64,000 nt of DNA from the NCBI RefSeq assembly GCF_000425385.1, contig NZ_KE384362.1:4713-68712 (forward strand), read 5' to 3'. Below are positions 11,201 to 26,200 of the stretch, piece by piece; the stretch's first letter is position 1; each line of letters begins with the position of its first letter. The notes under the pieces are model-generated. The model had not been told where the DNA came from. It was given only the letters and a program-made list of their open reading frames with translations, and made no database searches. Made by a program: the position numbers and the translations under genes. Origin of the DNA: Pseudoduganella violaceinigra DSM 15887. Lineage in GTDB: Bacteria > Pseudomonadota > Gammaproteobacteria > Burkholderiales > Burkholderiaceae_D.

Positions 11201-14200
11201 CCTTGCCGTTTGCATCGACCAGCTCTCCGACCAGGCGGTAGCCGCCGGCCAGATAGCTGGCCGTATTCCAGCCGGTGCGCAAGCTCAGCTCCTGTCCGGT
11301 CGCCAATTGCACCGTCTGTTCCGGCAACGCCGCAACCAGGTAGCCTTGCGCATCTTCAACGCGCAAGGCCAGCTTGGCAGCGAGCGCCGGCCCGGCATTG
11401 GAGAGCACGATCGTGCCCGCAACCGCTGCCTTGCCGCCGTAACTCGCGGCGTCGGTAGTCACCACCACTTTCGGGAGCGCGCTTTCCGCCACGCGGACGT
11501 CCAGCACACCGACGTTGTTGAACTCATTGCGTTCGGCAACGATATTCGCCGCGTCCAGTGTCAGGGCAAAGGTATGCACGCCTGCCATCGACGGTTTCCA
11601 GTCGACGGCGATTGACGCCGACGCGCCCGCCGCCAGCGACGGCAGCTTGCGCTCCTCCAGCGTAGTCAGCAGGCCTTGCGGGTCGCGCAACATCAGCACC
11701 GCGCCGACATTGGCGGCATCGGCGTTGCCGGCATTGCGGACCGTGATGGTGACACGAGTCGCCTCGCCGGCCACCGGTGCCGCCGGCAACACGACAATGT
11801 CGTTTGCGCCCGCAGCCAGGTCAGGCTGCGGCGCCGGGTTATAGATCACGTGCGCCGGCAGCGCATCCGCGCCACGGCGGCCCGCCACATCGCTGGCATA
11901 GGCGCCGAAGGCGTTGTCGCCCTCGTTCAACGGCACGCCTTTGAAGATCGCCAGGCCCGGCGGATCGTACCGCAGGAAAGCGCCGCCGCCGGGCGCATCC
12001 AGATAAACCTGGCCGGCGCGGGTGTACCACATACCCCTTGCCGGAGATGCACGGCCCGACAGCTCGGAAACGCTCACCCCGCCGTGCGAATAGAACGCCG
12101 GCACGCTGTTGATCTCGGCCACGAAGTGACCGGCCGCCCCCGCCCAGTGGGCGCCGCCGAGCGCGTAAGGCCCAGGCGCAACAAGCAGGGTTTGCACCTC
12201 GCCGCCAGGCAGGGACATTTCCCTCACCTCGCCGATATTGTTGGCGGGCGTATGCGTGAACAGCAACTTGCCGTCTTTGGACCAGCTCACGCCAGTGTTC
12301 CCTTCAGCCGCGCTGGCCACCACGCTGCTGTCGTTGGTCTTGATAACCTGCAGGCCGCTATCGCGTGCGAACGCCAGGTATTGGCCGTCCGGCGAGAAGG
12401 CCAGTGCCAGCACACGCTGCGCGCTTTCGGCCGCCAGGCGGCGCTGGCCGCTGGCGATATTGAACAGCCACACGCCCGCCTTACCGCCGTCTTGCGCGCC
12501 GGCGACGGCCAGCGTCGCCGAATCCGCCGACCAGGCCGGCAATTCGCCCGTGTACGGGAAGGTCGCCAGCGTGCTGGCCGTCTCCCCATCCAGCACCATG
12601 GTGCGCAAATCGTAGCCATCGCTGTCGGCCGATCGCTCCCAGTAAGCGAGCATCTTGCCATCCGGAGACAGGCTGAGTTCGCCACGCCGGGCAATCCTGG
12701 TCTGCTTGCCGCTTTCCTGGTCGACAATGACGGTATCGCGCGCAGTCGTTTCGTAGGCAAGCGTTCGGCCGTTGGCGCTGACCGCGCGCAGGCTTCTCAG
12801 TTCCGCGACCGCTCGCTGAAGCTCGACATAGCCGTCAGCGGCCCGCGCTTGCTCCAGCACGCGTCCAGCACGGGTCAGTGCAACCGTGGTGCCGCCTTCC
12901 GCGGACACCAATACATCGATCCGGCCGGAATTCACGGTCGCAGGCAGGCCCGCGCTCGCTGGCGCGAGCAGGACCGGCGCCGCTGGGGCAGTGTCGCCGT
13001 TGACCATACCGCTGGCCACATTCGACGTGGCGCGGTCACGCCCATCGGCATCCAGCGCCGTCACTGTGTAGCAGTAGCGGACGCCTTTCTTGACGCTGTC
13101 GTCCACATACCGGTTCGTTGCGGCATAGCCCGACTGCTCAAATGGTCCGTCCGCGCTTGCCGCACGGCGCACGCGGTAGCCTGTCACCACATCGGGAGCC
13201 ACCTGCGTCCAGCTCAAGGCCAGCGTGCTGCTACCCGGCACACCATCCACCGTGAGGGCCGGTGCTGGAACCGGCGAAGCCACCACGACCGCCTTGGCGG
13301 CGCGGTTGTCGTCCGTACGGCTTTCAGCCACGCCCGGCGCTTGAATCTCCGCTGCGATCGTGTAAATGCCGACGCTGGCAGGCGTCCAGTCGGCCTCCAC
13401 GGCCTGCTGCTGGCCCACCGCCAGCGCATTGACCAGGCGCGTGCCGAGCGCCGACACGGCGCCATTGCCGTCGATTGCGCTCAGCGCGACCGAGAAGGCG
13501 CCCGCGTCGGCGGCGCCGGCGTTGCTCACGGCAACGCTCAATCGGACCGCCTTGCCGGCTTCGAGCACATCCTTATCGAAGGTGATCCCCTGTTCCGCCA
13601 CCGCCAAGTTCGGCTGGAAGGCATCGGCCAGGGTAATCTCAACCGGCGCCGATGGCACGCCCTGCGCGCCGCTGCGGGCGGCAAAGCGGTTCACACCGGC
13701 ATTCAGCGCCACATTGGCAAAGCGCGCCGTACCGGGCGGCAGCAGGCGGACAAATTCCTGATTCAGGTTGCGGTACACGACAAAGCCGTTGGCGCTGACC
13801 AGCAGCGGCGCAGCGGCATCCAGGTCTTCGGCCAGCAGTGCGCGGTAATCGCCTGCATTGCTGCGCAGGACAGCGGCCTTGTCTTCGACCTGCACAAAGC
13901 CGTCATTGCCCGGCATCGTGCGCAGGCTGCCGGCACCCGGACCAAAGACGCCGATATCGGTCGTCTGGCCCGACGCTGGTGCAAAGCCGGAAACGCTGTG
14001 CACGTCGCCGTCCGTTGCGGAAACCAGCAGGATGGCGCCATCACGCGTCCAGTTCAGGGCACTGACCTGGCGGTTGGCCGCCAGTTCTGTCACCGTACCG
14101 TCAGTCACAGCCGCGATGCGCGCACCGACGCCGCTGCTCCATGACAGGAACTTGCCATCGGGCGACCAGCCAAGCTGCGCGAAACTGTCGCCGGCCGCCC

Positions 14201-17200
14201 CGCTCACCAGCTGACGCTGGGTACCATCGGCAACATTCACCAGCCACAGGCTGAGATTGCCGCTGCGGTCGGGAGCGGCGAGCGCAACTGTGCTGTCGTC
14301 CGGCGACCAGGCCAGTCCGGCTTGCGCGCCATACAGGCTGCCCAACGGGGTCGCTGCGGCAGCGCCCGGCGAATACAGCTGCAGCAGGCTGCTCTGCGCC
14401 GCATCGACGAAGGCAATGGTGCGGCCATCATGAGACCAGCGCAGCGACGTGGCGCTATTCAATACCGGCGCCGGAACGATTGTCTGCGCCGCAAAGTCCA
14501 GCAGGTAGGCTTGCGGCCCGGTGCCGGCAAGCATTCGTCCATCCGCACTGAGATCGGCGAGCGCCAGCGACGGTTCCAGCTTCAGCTTGACCACGCTGGA
14601 CTGCGCTTGGGCCGTCGCGGAAGCGACGACCTGGTCGCCGCGCAGCAAGGACAGCTGCGCGCCGGGCGAGGCGCTGGCGACGATATCCACCGCATTCTGG
14701 CGGGTCGAGAATGGAATACCGCTGATAGTCGGCGCGAACAGCACTGGCGCGGCCAGCAAGTCCGGTGCGCCCATGGCGGCGTGCGCTTCGTTGGAATTGC
14801 CGCCGGCGTTGCCCAGTTGATCCACACCCGCTACCACATAGTAGTAACGGTTGCCTGGCACAGCCGTGTTGTCTATATAGCTCAGGCCATAGACCTTGTC
14901 CGCCACGGATGCGTAGGCAGCACCAGGTTGGGTCGAGCGCAGCACACGGAAGGCCAGCACGTCCGCTGTCGGACGATTCCAGCGCAAGGCGATGCCCGCG
15001 CGCTCGGCTTGCGCCGACAGATTGGCCGGGGCAGCGGGAGTCGGAACATTGACAACCAGCGTCACCACATTGGAAGCGGCCGAACGGTTGCCATCGTTGT
15101 CGATCGCCAGCACCGTGAACTGGTAGCTGCCGTTCTTCAGCGTGGCGTCGTACGACAAGCCGGCGGTTTCGCCCTGGGCGCCGCCATCCATTCGGATTTC
15201 GTACTTGGCCACGTCGATGGCCTGGCTGGCAGTCCAGGCCAGGCGCGCCTGCGAACCATTGACCGAGCCGGTCAAGCTTACCGCCGCGGGCGGCGTGTCG
15301 CGGCCCTCCGCAGTAGTGCTGGCGGCAGGACTCAACAGGCCAAGCCCGTTGACCGCCCACACCTCGATACGCGGGTTGTCGCCGCTACTGAAGCTTAGAC
15401 GGGTGTCGCGATACAGCAGGGAAGCATAGGCGCTGACTTCCGACAAGGTCGGGATCGCCTGCTTGGTCGGCATCAGTTTGATACGCAATCTATCGGTGAG
15501 ATAAGGCTGCGGCAGCTTGGTTTCAACGGTTTCGGCGGTATTGCCGCGCAGCGATGCCAGCGGCACCCACTCCATTCCACTCCAGCCTTCGATATCGAAG
15601 TCGGCGGCGGCCTTGCCAGGCAACCAGTGGGTAACAACCGTTTCAATGCTGGACTGCTGGCTATCCTGCGCCACAAACCAGGCATCAGCCAGGCCAAGCG
15701 CCGGATCGGGCGTCCAGACACCACCGGACTGACCGTTCAACGGACAGCTCGGCCACGCGCCTGCCGGCATGCTGGAGCGATCGCAGCTTGACCACGCAAA
15801 GTTGGTGATGGTCGTCGCGCCGTTCGCGGCGGCGCGATAACCGATAATGTCCGGCTCCGCGTTCGCCTGCCATCGTGCTTGCAGCACTTCGCGGCTGCCC
15901 TGCATATAGGCCAGCATCAAGCCGCTCGGCTTTGCCGGCGGAGTGCCCCGGACAACCCGGAATGCGGCTCCCATGCTGATGTTGCCTTGTTTGTCGGTAT
16001 GCACCAGTTCGAAGCGGTTCTCGCCCAACGCCAGCGGCAGCGCAGGCGGCACCATCGTACCGTCGGCCGCCGTTTCAAACGACAGGCTCGAGTCCGGCTG
16101 GCCGGTTACGCGACGAAGCACGCTCATCTGCCCTGCGCCGTTGGCGCTTGCCTGCAGGCGGAACTCGCTGTCGCCGGTCGGCGTATAGGGCTGGCGGAAG
16201 GCCGGCGCGTAGATCAGGACCGGGACATCGTCACTCGCGACACCTTCGCTGCCGTCACCGTAGCGTGCATGGATAGTGTAGCGATAAGCACCGGCCGGCA
16301 CGTTCCAGTCGGTGTGGGCGAGCGCATCGGCAGCAAGCTCCATCGTTTGCTCATTGCCGGGCTTTTCGTCCGCGCTATGGCGCACCAGCACCAGGCCGGT
16401 GGCCTCGGCTGGAACGCTCGGCCAGCTCAAGCTGACCATATTGCCATTGACTTTTGCGGCCAGGACCGGCGCCGGGTGGTCGCCCAGGTGCACAAGAATC
16501 GGCATCGGCGCGGGATCGGTCAAACCGAACTTGCCGCTCGCGACCGCCTGCAACTCGTAGTCGCCAAACTCCAGGCCGGCAGTATTCCACTGCACCGTGA
16601 ACGGCGCCTGGGTCGCTGCCGGCGCGACCGGGATCCATGCGCCGCCCGCAGCCGGACGGTATTGGAACTCAATCTGCACCAGGTTGCTGTCCTGGCTGAC
16701 CGCCCGCAGGCGCACACCATCCCCCACCCTCGCATTATTGGACGGTGCGGCCAAGACCGCGTGCGGCGGCACCCGAACGTTCAATTGCACCGGATTCGAT
16801 TCCTGGCTGAGGTTGTCGGCCATGTCCATGGCCTGCACCGTGTAGGTATAGTCGCCGTTCGCCAGTTTCAGGTCAGTGAAAACAGTCTGCGTCATCAGGT
16901 AAGGCTTGAGGCTGCCCACCACTGGGCCCTGGGCATTGGCCAGGCGGCCGTTGCGCCACAACAGGTAACCGGCCACGTCGGCCGACGGGCTGGCAGTCCA
17001 GGACAGACTGGCATTGGGGCCATTCACCTGGCCCGCCAGCTGGCTTGGCGCAAGCGGCGCCACATTATCGACCAGCACGGCCGCCGTGGCGGTCGCCACC
17101 TGGCCGGAAAGGTCTTCCGCTTCGAGCTTCAGGGTGATCGTGCCATTTTCCTCGATGCCGAGGGTGCTCATACCGCCCAGGATATCGGCCACCATCGCCA

Positions 17201-20200
17201 CCGGGGAGCGGCGCAGCAGCTTCCAGTCGGCCGGTGCCGCGCCCTGCCCCATATACAGCCGGTATTCCTTGAAGGAATTGCCTGCGCTGGCGGTGCCCTT
17301 CACTTCCAACGAGGCGCCTACTTTCGCGCCTGCCAGCGGTGAATAGATCACCGCGGTCGGGCCAGCATTGCTGACCGTGGCGGGTGCCCGCGCGGAAGCA
17401 TCGCTTTCCCAGCCGGCCTTATCGACTGCCTTGACTACATAGCCGTACAAGCCAACCGCCAGCTTGGCGTCGACATAGCTCGTGACTTTCAGCAGCGCCT
17501 GATTGAGGCGCTTGCCATCGCGGTAGACGTTATAGCCCGCCAGGTCGCTTTCGGTGTTGGCGGTCCAACTGACGCGCACATCATTGCCGTTCTCGACGTT
17601 GGCGCGCACGCCTTGCGGTGCGGCAGGCGGCTTGGTGTCGACGATGACTTCGGCCATCGCCTGCGCGCTATTGCCTGCCTTGTCCGTTACGCTCAGGCGC
17701 AGAGTATGCAGGCCATCGATCGGCAAGCCTTGCCAGGCCAGCAGCGTTCCGCCTTCCACCGAGGAAGCGCCTCCGCCCAGTGGCGACCAGCGCTGGGCGG
17801 CAGCCTTGCTGCCCGGCGCAATTTCAAGATGGTATTCCTGCAGGTTGGCGTCGCTGGCCACCCCGACGATGTCGGACGCGGAGCGAACATAGGCACCGCT
17901 CGCCGGCGCCGTCAATTTGGCCAGCGGCGCTGTGTTGTCGACAACGACGGTGACGCTGGCGTCGCCCGCCAAGCCGGCCTTGTCCTGCGCGTGCAGGGCC
18001 AGCACATAGGTGCCGTCAGCGACATTCGCCAGATCCCAATTGGCCAGCAGTTCTGCCGCAGGAGCGGCGTTAGCTGCGGCCAGCTCGATAACATCGCCGT
18101 TGTCGGCACGGGTCGCGCGCAGGCTGTAACTGGCCAGATTCGGCTCGTCGATCTTGCCGCGTACCGCAACGGGACCGCTGCGTGCAGCAAGATAGGCACC
18201 GTTGGCGGGTGCCACCAACGATGGCTTCGGCGGCGTGTTATCTACCGTAATCTGCTTAATCAATTCGCTGCGATTGCCGCCTTGATCGGTGGCGATCGCC
18301 TTGATCGCATACTTGCCTTCGGCCACGCCCTCCAGCGATTTGACGGACAGGCCGGAACCGCTGGCGCTGCCTTCTGCCGCCAGCTGCCAGCTGCCGTCAT
18401 TGGCGGGAGCGGGCGAGAAATACACCTTGTACGACTCAAGATTGGCATCGGCCACATCGAGTGTGACGGAACCATGGCCCGAGATCATGTCGCCGAGCGG
18501 ATTTGTCAACGAAAGTACCGGCGCAGAGTTGTCAAGCACAAAGCCCACCGTCTCTTCCTGGGTATTGCCCGCATCGTCCTGTGCCGCAAGCGTCAACTTG
18601 GCGACATATTTTCCATCCGCTTGCAGCGTGCCATCGCCGGACTTACCGTCCCAGACGACCGCCGCCACCCCGGCATCGCGGTCAGCGTCCTTCATCAGGG
18701 TTGCGATCACCTTGCCAGGCGTCAGTTCGGGCGCAATCGTCACCGTTGCCTTGACAGCATCCAGTGCCGTCCAGCGCAGGCTGACAAAGTCCTGGCGTCC
18801 ATCGCCATTTGGCGAGAAGACGGATGGAGTGGCGTCAAAACCGGTGACGAGCTTACCGCGCTGGCCAATTTGGACGGGCACTTCCAGCATGCTGCCGTTG
18901 CCGGCCAAGTCCACCGCGCGCAAGCGTAAGGTCATCGGCTCGGTCAAACCAAAGGTATTCCAGTTTGCAAACAGCTGAGTCGTCATATTTGCCGGTGTGG
19001 CTTTCTTGCCGTCTGCCAGGGGCAGCCAGGCATTCGGCGCGCTCGCCAACGCAAATTCCAGCTGATAGGACTCCAGATGGTCGTCACGCACAGTGCCAGT
19101 GACGGCCGCCAGCAGGCCCAGCTTGGCATTGGCAATCGGCGATGCAATGTTCAACAACGGCGGCGTGCTATCCACCTCGACCGGCAGAATCTCGACCAGT
19201 TCGTTCTGGCAAGCGTCCTTATAGCTGACACGAATTGCGTACAAGCCATCTGCCACGGGCTGCTGCCCGTCATCGCGGCCATCCCACTCAAATCTGGACT
19301 GACCAGCCATCAGCAGCACGCGGTCGACGATTGTGCGCACGACATTGTCTGCAGCTAGCAGCTCGCCCTTCGATCCACGAACGGCCGCTCGCACTTCGAT
19401 ATGAACATTCAACTCCTCGCCGAGGGCGAGACCGATCTGGACATGCGACCGCGGTGCCGGAGCGAGCGGCGAGAACAGGCCGCGATCAATCGTGAAATGC
19501 TCGGTCTCTACCTGGGCATCGTAATCGACCTTGATCGGTGCAGTGCAGACGTTGTAACCGGCGCCGTTATAGCCATGCAGACGCAGCGTGACGGACTTCT
19601 GGCCTGGCTCAATCTTGACTCGACCAACTTCGCCGCTCACCGCATCGTAACCGCGATGTCCATGCTTCTTATAGAACTTCTCATCCTCCTTTGGATGGGC
19701 AGCTTCAACTGGCCGGGCATTCCGGCAGGTTTCAGCCTCAAGGTCCGCATCAGTGCAAAGAGTTTGTATCCACGGCGCGCCGCCAAACTCGACACCATAG
19801 TTCATCGGACTGCTGCTGCCGATTTCTGCCTCAACCGGCAGTTCAAGCGTTCCATCCTTCGCGCGCGAAGGGCACAGCTTGCCGCCAGCAAGCGGCGCTG
19901 TGATCCTCATTTCGGGCGCGTCATGCGCCACATTGACAGTTATCTGTTCGTCGTGGGTTTTACCATCTTCATCAACCAGACGTGCAAAATACTGGCGTTC
20001 CCCCTTAGGCAAGGCCGCCGTATCGATTTCAAAGGTGTACTCTTCTTCACTCTTGACGTCGTTCCAATTATTCAGGAAGCTTTCCGCCCCATTCGGCAGA
20101 CGTTCACCGAACAGCAACTGCACCAGACGACGACCGTTCAGCGCGAGCGGCTTGAGTGTCACAGTGGTCATGCCGGAGGGCTGCACATTGCAAGACTCCG

Positions 20201-23200
20201 GCGCATTCGGCCTGACAGCCCATGAGACACCCAGGCACCTTTTCTGCAACGGATATGGAGGAACCACATCGCGCTCGCCGCCTCCTTCAAACACCGCGTG
20301 GAGATAGAACGAGTAGTCGGCGCATGGCATCAATTGCAACTGCCCCAGGTCATGGTAATAAGACGCGGGAGGGAAATCGCGCGAAGCCACCGTGGCCGGT
20401 GTCAAGTAGCGAGGATCCTGCCCATCAAGGCTCGTCAGAAGCAAATCGATGCGCCGCAGTGCTCGCGCCGAGTCGGCATTGATAAATACGGCCACGCCCC
20501 CGGGCCTGCCGTCTTGAACTTTTTCGATCGAGATGTCGCGGGGTGCACCTTCATTAGCAAATATGTACGAGACTTTGCTGACGAATTCGGTACCAGCGGT
20601 ATCACGCAACTTCACCCGGAATATATAGTCCTTGTTGCGGGGGAGGTCTTTCGGATCCCATACCAGCTCGAACTCGCCCTCGGGCGCTACGCCCGACGCA
20701 ACGACCATATCGCCTTTCAGAACACCGAAACTGGAGATCGCAACTTCACGCCAGCAGGTCGTGCAGTCGCCAGCAGCCCGAACCAGCAAGGCTACGGCAG
20801 ACAGAGGCTTGTGCACGCTTTCGAAGACGTGCAGGCTGATTGGACCGCTGCCGTCATAGGGTTTCAAAACGGCCATCGGCTCCCGGTGATCGGGATCATC
20901 AAGGGCGACGTACCCAATCCTACTGCCAAACGACCATCTAGTTTTCCCCGTTCCATTCCTGTCGCTGAGGTAGCCCCAGGAGGTAGCGAATACCTCTTCC
21001 TCCGCCAGCCCGCTGTAGGCTACGGTCTTGTTGCCAGCCTTATCCTGTACCGTCATGCGGTATTGGATGTTGGCGAATTTGTCCAGGTTCAAAGGAACGT
21101 AAGGCGGATTGACTTCGACCACCAGACTGGATTCGCCGGCTCGCGGATTACGAGGTACCGCAGACCACTGATCGGGGGTCTCGCCAACGCCCATCTCTTG
21201 CAGCATCGACCCGAAGTTGGCGTCAGCCGACTTCCAAATCAGCTTCGGATCGACACCGACATAGTCCAATTCAGGCCTGCCGCCATTCCTCCTGACATAG
21301 GCCGAACTGAACTTCAATTCAGCGACCGGCGCCACGCGATCCAGGGTGGTGAAGAATTCGTAGTCCTGCAAACGCACGCGATACTGGCCATCCGGCAAGT
21401 CCATGCCGCCCTGGTCACGGCCATCCCACTGGAAAGCGGCTTCGACGCCAACGCTGAGATGGTCACGAGCGATGCTGCGCACTACTTTATTGTTCTTGTC
21501 GAGCACTTCGAACATCAGGTGTACCGGCTCCACGACACGGTAATGGAGGACGAAGTTGTCCTGCACTTGGTCGCCATTTGGCGAAACAAACTCATGTTCC
21601 TTGTAGACGTCGGTGATACTCGGCCTGTCGTCCCAGGCGAGATCCAGTATGCGTTCGCGCAGGTTTCCAGCAGCGTCTTCCACCGCCAGGCGCACCCGGT
21701 AGCGGCCATAAGCCGGCGGAACCCAAGTGGTGAATCGGCCATCAAGCACAGGCGTCGACGAGGCCGGCTGAATTGGCCTCCAGTCGTTCGGCGTCGCGAC
21801 ATTCGAGTATTCCAGGCGGAAGCGCGTGAAATTCAGGTCGGCGGCTGTCCCGCTCAGAACAATGCCGCCCCCTTGCCCACGCAGGGCGCGCAAGTCAGCA
21901 GTCAAGTTCAGCAAACTGGATACGGCAAACAGGTCCTGCCCGCTTTGGTAGCACTGGCTGCCGGAGTTCTTTGCATCATGCGACGAGGTAAACAGCAGCC
22001 TGCGCCCGGATGGGAGGAACCCCATGATGGAAGCGATGGTGCGATCGCTTTTTACAAACAGTGGACGACGGGCGCCACTTTCCAAGTCAAACTCGACGCC
22101 ACAAGCTGAATTATTATCATCGCTCCCGGCGCAATAGCTGGTCTTACTCACGACCTTCTGCTCGCCTGGGGCGAACAAATATCCCGCTGAGGCATGCACC
22201 CCGCCTTCGAAGCCACCCGCACGCATGCGGCTCGCCTCCACTGGCGCCATGCTGAGCTTTTCCAGATCGACCAGCATCAAGACCTCCTGCTGGAGGCAAG
22301 GATCGAAATCAGGCCCCCACTGGGAATCAGGTCCAGCTTTTACGCAGTCCACCGGCATGTATGCATGACCGAAGCCGAAACGGCGGCTATCGCCCGACCA
22401 GGCAATTTCCGTAGCGCCGAGCTGCCAGCCGGCATCGCCTTTGCCTTGAGCCGTATCGCCGCTGAAGGCGGCCTTGCCCTGGCGATCCAGGACTTCAACG
22501 TGAACGACGTTCCGCATATCGCCGTTGCTGTCGCCGGCCTGGACTTTCGTCAAGCGTGCGAGCCATTGGCCATCCGGGGACCATGCCTCCGACTGCATCG
22601 ACGACAGCGGAGCATCCGCTTCTCCGAGGATGGTCTCGGCCGAGCCATCGACTGGAATGCGCAGGCGCTTGCCACCGACAACCGCCTCGAAATAGCGCCC
22701 GTCATCGCTCAATTGGCCCTTGAATTCCTGATTGCCAAAGTCACGGAGCAGTCGTGCATCGCTGCCATCGGCCTGCATGACCCATAACTGCCGGCGCAAG
22801 AAGTCGCTCCACAGCTGACGTTTGGCTGCAAACACCTTGCCGTTGGCCGATACGCTGAAGTCAACCCAATCACCTTCCTTTGCCAAGTCTTCTGGCAATA
22901 TCGGCTTCAACTCGGAACCATCGCTCAGTGCGTGCCAGTAATTTCTGAGCATGCCGCGGCTCGGGTCGCGACCCGCGCTCATAAACACGCGCTCTTCATC
23001 TCCCGTGAACTGCATGTCGCGACCAGAGTCGAGGTCTAGGACGAAGTAAGGCATTTCACACGAAAGATTCTTGCGATACTCAAATTCGGTATCGATGGCG
23101 GACAAAACCGAGGAGCGGTTCGTATCCAGATTCGTGCTCATTTCGCCCAGCGCACGGCCATCTTTGGCCAAGATCCGCAGGCGATAGTCGCCGTCGGCCA

Positions 23201-26200
23201 CCAGGGCCCCGCGCTCGTCCTTGCCGTCCCAGGTAACGCTGCCGCTCTTGATGCCGGTCAGCGTGGCGCCGTCGAATTGGCGCACGCTCTTGCCAGCCTG
23301 GTTAACGACCTGCACGCTCACATCCGCCAGCTGCTTCAGGCGGAACGAGAAGGTGGTGCTATCTTTGATGCCATCGCCATTCGGCGAGAAGAAGCGTTCG
23401 GAGATGAACAGATCGCCATCTTGTACAGTGGCGTCAAGGCGGGCAATGTTGTTATCGCGCGATTTTTCATCGATACGCTGTTCTGGATCGATCACGACCA
23501 CGAAATTCAAGCCGGCCGAACCTGTGCTTGCCGGTACGGCGAAATGCAGCACTTGGCTGTCCCCGCCAGCCAGCGTCGCGATCTTCTGGTCAGCACCGAT
23601 CACACGGCCACCTTGTCCAGGTTCGCCGTTATACAGCCGCACGGCTATATCCCGGGCCGCTTGTTTGCCCAGGTTGCCGACCTTGACCGCCAGGTCGATT
23701 GCCTCGCCCGGCCGTGGTGCCGCAGGGCTCATTTGCAGGTCGGCCGACGATACGGCCAAGTCCGGCAAGCCGGCGGGCGAAATGATCACAAAGGCGCTGT
23801 TATCGTCGCGCGTCATTTCGCTTAACTTGCTGAAGGGGTCGACCACAGCGAAAATCAGGTGTTCAGCCGCATCCGGGAAGCGTGCCCATTGCACGCCTAC
23901 CGTGGCTGCTTCGCCCGGCGCCAACGACGCAATGCTCTGCACTGTGCCGATCATGCGGCCGCCAGCGGGCTCGCCATCATAAAAAGCGACCTCGACATTG
24001 CTCGCCGCGGCAACGCCGGTATTGCGCACTGTCTGGCTTAGCATGACTGGCAAACCTTCAAGCACTTGTGCCGGCTGCACTGCCAGTTCTTTGAAGCTGA
24101 GCGCCAGGTTCGGCCCGTTGGCAGCGTTCACCTGGAACGGCAACACCGCAGCATTGTTGCTGCGGTCGCTTTCGCTTAACACGCCGTCCGGGTCGATCTC
24201 GACCTTCAGGGACAGGTTGCCGGCAGCGGTGGTCCGCCAATTGAAATCCTCATTGGCGGTGACGCCGCTCGCCAGTTGCAGCGTACGCGCAACCGTTTCG
24301 AGCGCGTTCGTACCATCGGTAATCGTGTAGCGTACCTTGAACGGCGGGCTGTCCTGCGTGCCGGCATTGCGCAACTTGATCGTGAAGCTTGCGTCCGAGC
24401 CGAGGTAGACCGGATTGCGCACGATGACGATATCTTGCGGCTCAATTTCCAAGTCAAGCGCTGCCGATGTCTCCACATGGACGCCAGCGTTGTTATCGGA
24501 CTTATCCTGTTCCGCCACCCGATTGTCCGGATCGATCACGACCGTGAAGTCATAGGCACCGGACTTGCTAATGGTCGCGCTGAAATTGACCACTTGCTGC
24601 GTACGGGCCAGCAAGTTGATTTGCTTTTCCCCGACCACGCGTGCGGCAGCGCCCTGCCCCTCCATCAGCACAACGCGCACATCATGCGCGTCGGTTTTCC
24701 CGATATTGCTGACGCGGGCCGATATGCCCAGTACCGCTGGCAACCGGCTTGGTTTGGCCGGTGTGACGACGATATCGCTAGCTTGTACCGACAGTTCGCT
24801 GCCGGGCGGCGCCGAACCCACGGTCAGGCTGATCATGGCCAGGTTGTCGGACTTGCCCGCTTCGGTCACGGTACCGGCTGGGTCCACCACCAGCACAAGC
24901 TTGTGGGCACCAGCCTTACCAAGGGTGTTCCAGACCTGCTGCAATTCAACACTGCTGCCCATCAGCAGTGGCGGAATGGCGATGTCATTTCCAATCGGCA
25001 CACCGCCGGCGGCAGGATCGCCATCGTAGAAACGCGCAATCCCCGCAGGTGCGGGGGCGTTTCCGGTGTTGCTGACATTGATCGACAAGACCACTGTCTG
25101 TCCATCAATCGGCGCCGCCGGCGCAGCACGCAGGCCGGCCACACTCCAGTTGAACAAGCCCGAACTCTTTAACAGGCGCACGGCCAAGGCCGTGGAATAG
25201 GCACTGCCATCCCAACTGCCGTTTACCTGCTGCGAGGCCGCAATATACGCCCTGGCATCTGAGCTGCGAATCGCGTCCAGCGCGTTTTGCGACAGCAGCG
25301 CCAACATGACGTTTGCCGTATCGTGCACGGTGCTCGGACTATCGCCAAAGCCACCGTCGGGGTTCTGCTTGCTCGCCAAGAATACCTTCGCCTTGCCCAG
25401 CATTTCACGGCTTTGGGCCTGGCCGAACAATGCCTGCATCACGAAGGTGGAAACCGAAGTACGGGACACGCCGCCACTCAGGTTGCCCCAACCGCCATCC
25501 GGATTCTGCTGCGCGGCCAAATAGGCAGCCGCCGGCGCCAACTTGCCTCGCGCCAGCGTCGCCTCGAAAGGCTGCAGCGCGAGCAAGGCCAGCGCTGTAT
25601 CGAGCGGGTTACTTTGATAGCCGGCAGCGACGCCCCAGCCGCCATCCTGGTTTTGGGCGGATAACAGCTGAGTTGCTGCCGAACTGGCGTCGGCCTTACT
25701 GCGCGTCAGCGCTCGGATGGCACGGGCCTGGTAATCGGTATTGGAGCCGGCCTGCCCACGCATCCAAGTCAGCGCCTTGCGCGCTGCGCTCGATTGCGGG
25801 TCATCCATATCGACCATGGTATCGAGTGCGACCGCGGTATCGCGCATACCGGTGAATGGATTGTCGCGCCACGCTCCGTCGTCATTCTGCTTAAGGCGCA
25901 GCCAATCCAAGCCTGCATCCGGGTTGGCGTTGGCGCGCGGCTTGCCGCTGTCATTCGGCACATCTGGAACCGCCGCACCAGCCTTCGGTTCAAGATAACT
26001 TTGCACCAAGGCACGGCCGCCGCTCAATACCGCCAGGCGCGTGGCAATCGCAGTGCGAACGCTGTTGAGGGCAGCCAGCTGCTCATCGGGAACAGTCTCG
26101 CCTGGACGCGTTAACAGCACAAAGCCCAGACGGAATTCCTTCTGGGCGTGTTCTGCGTCCGGGATCCGCGGCCCTTCGGCCGCGATCACATCATCGATGG

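Noticed and set aside
11676..14144. 822-codon plus-strand frame inside the giant gene
   Set aside because: Basic, motif-free translation antiparallel to propeller and Ig modules; a high-GC third-position shadow.
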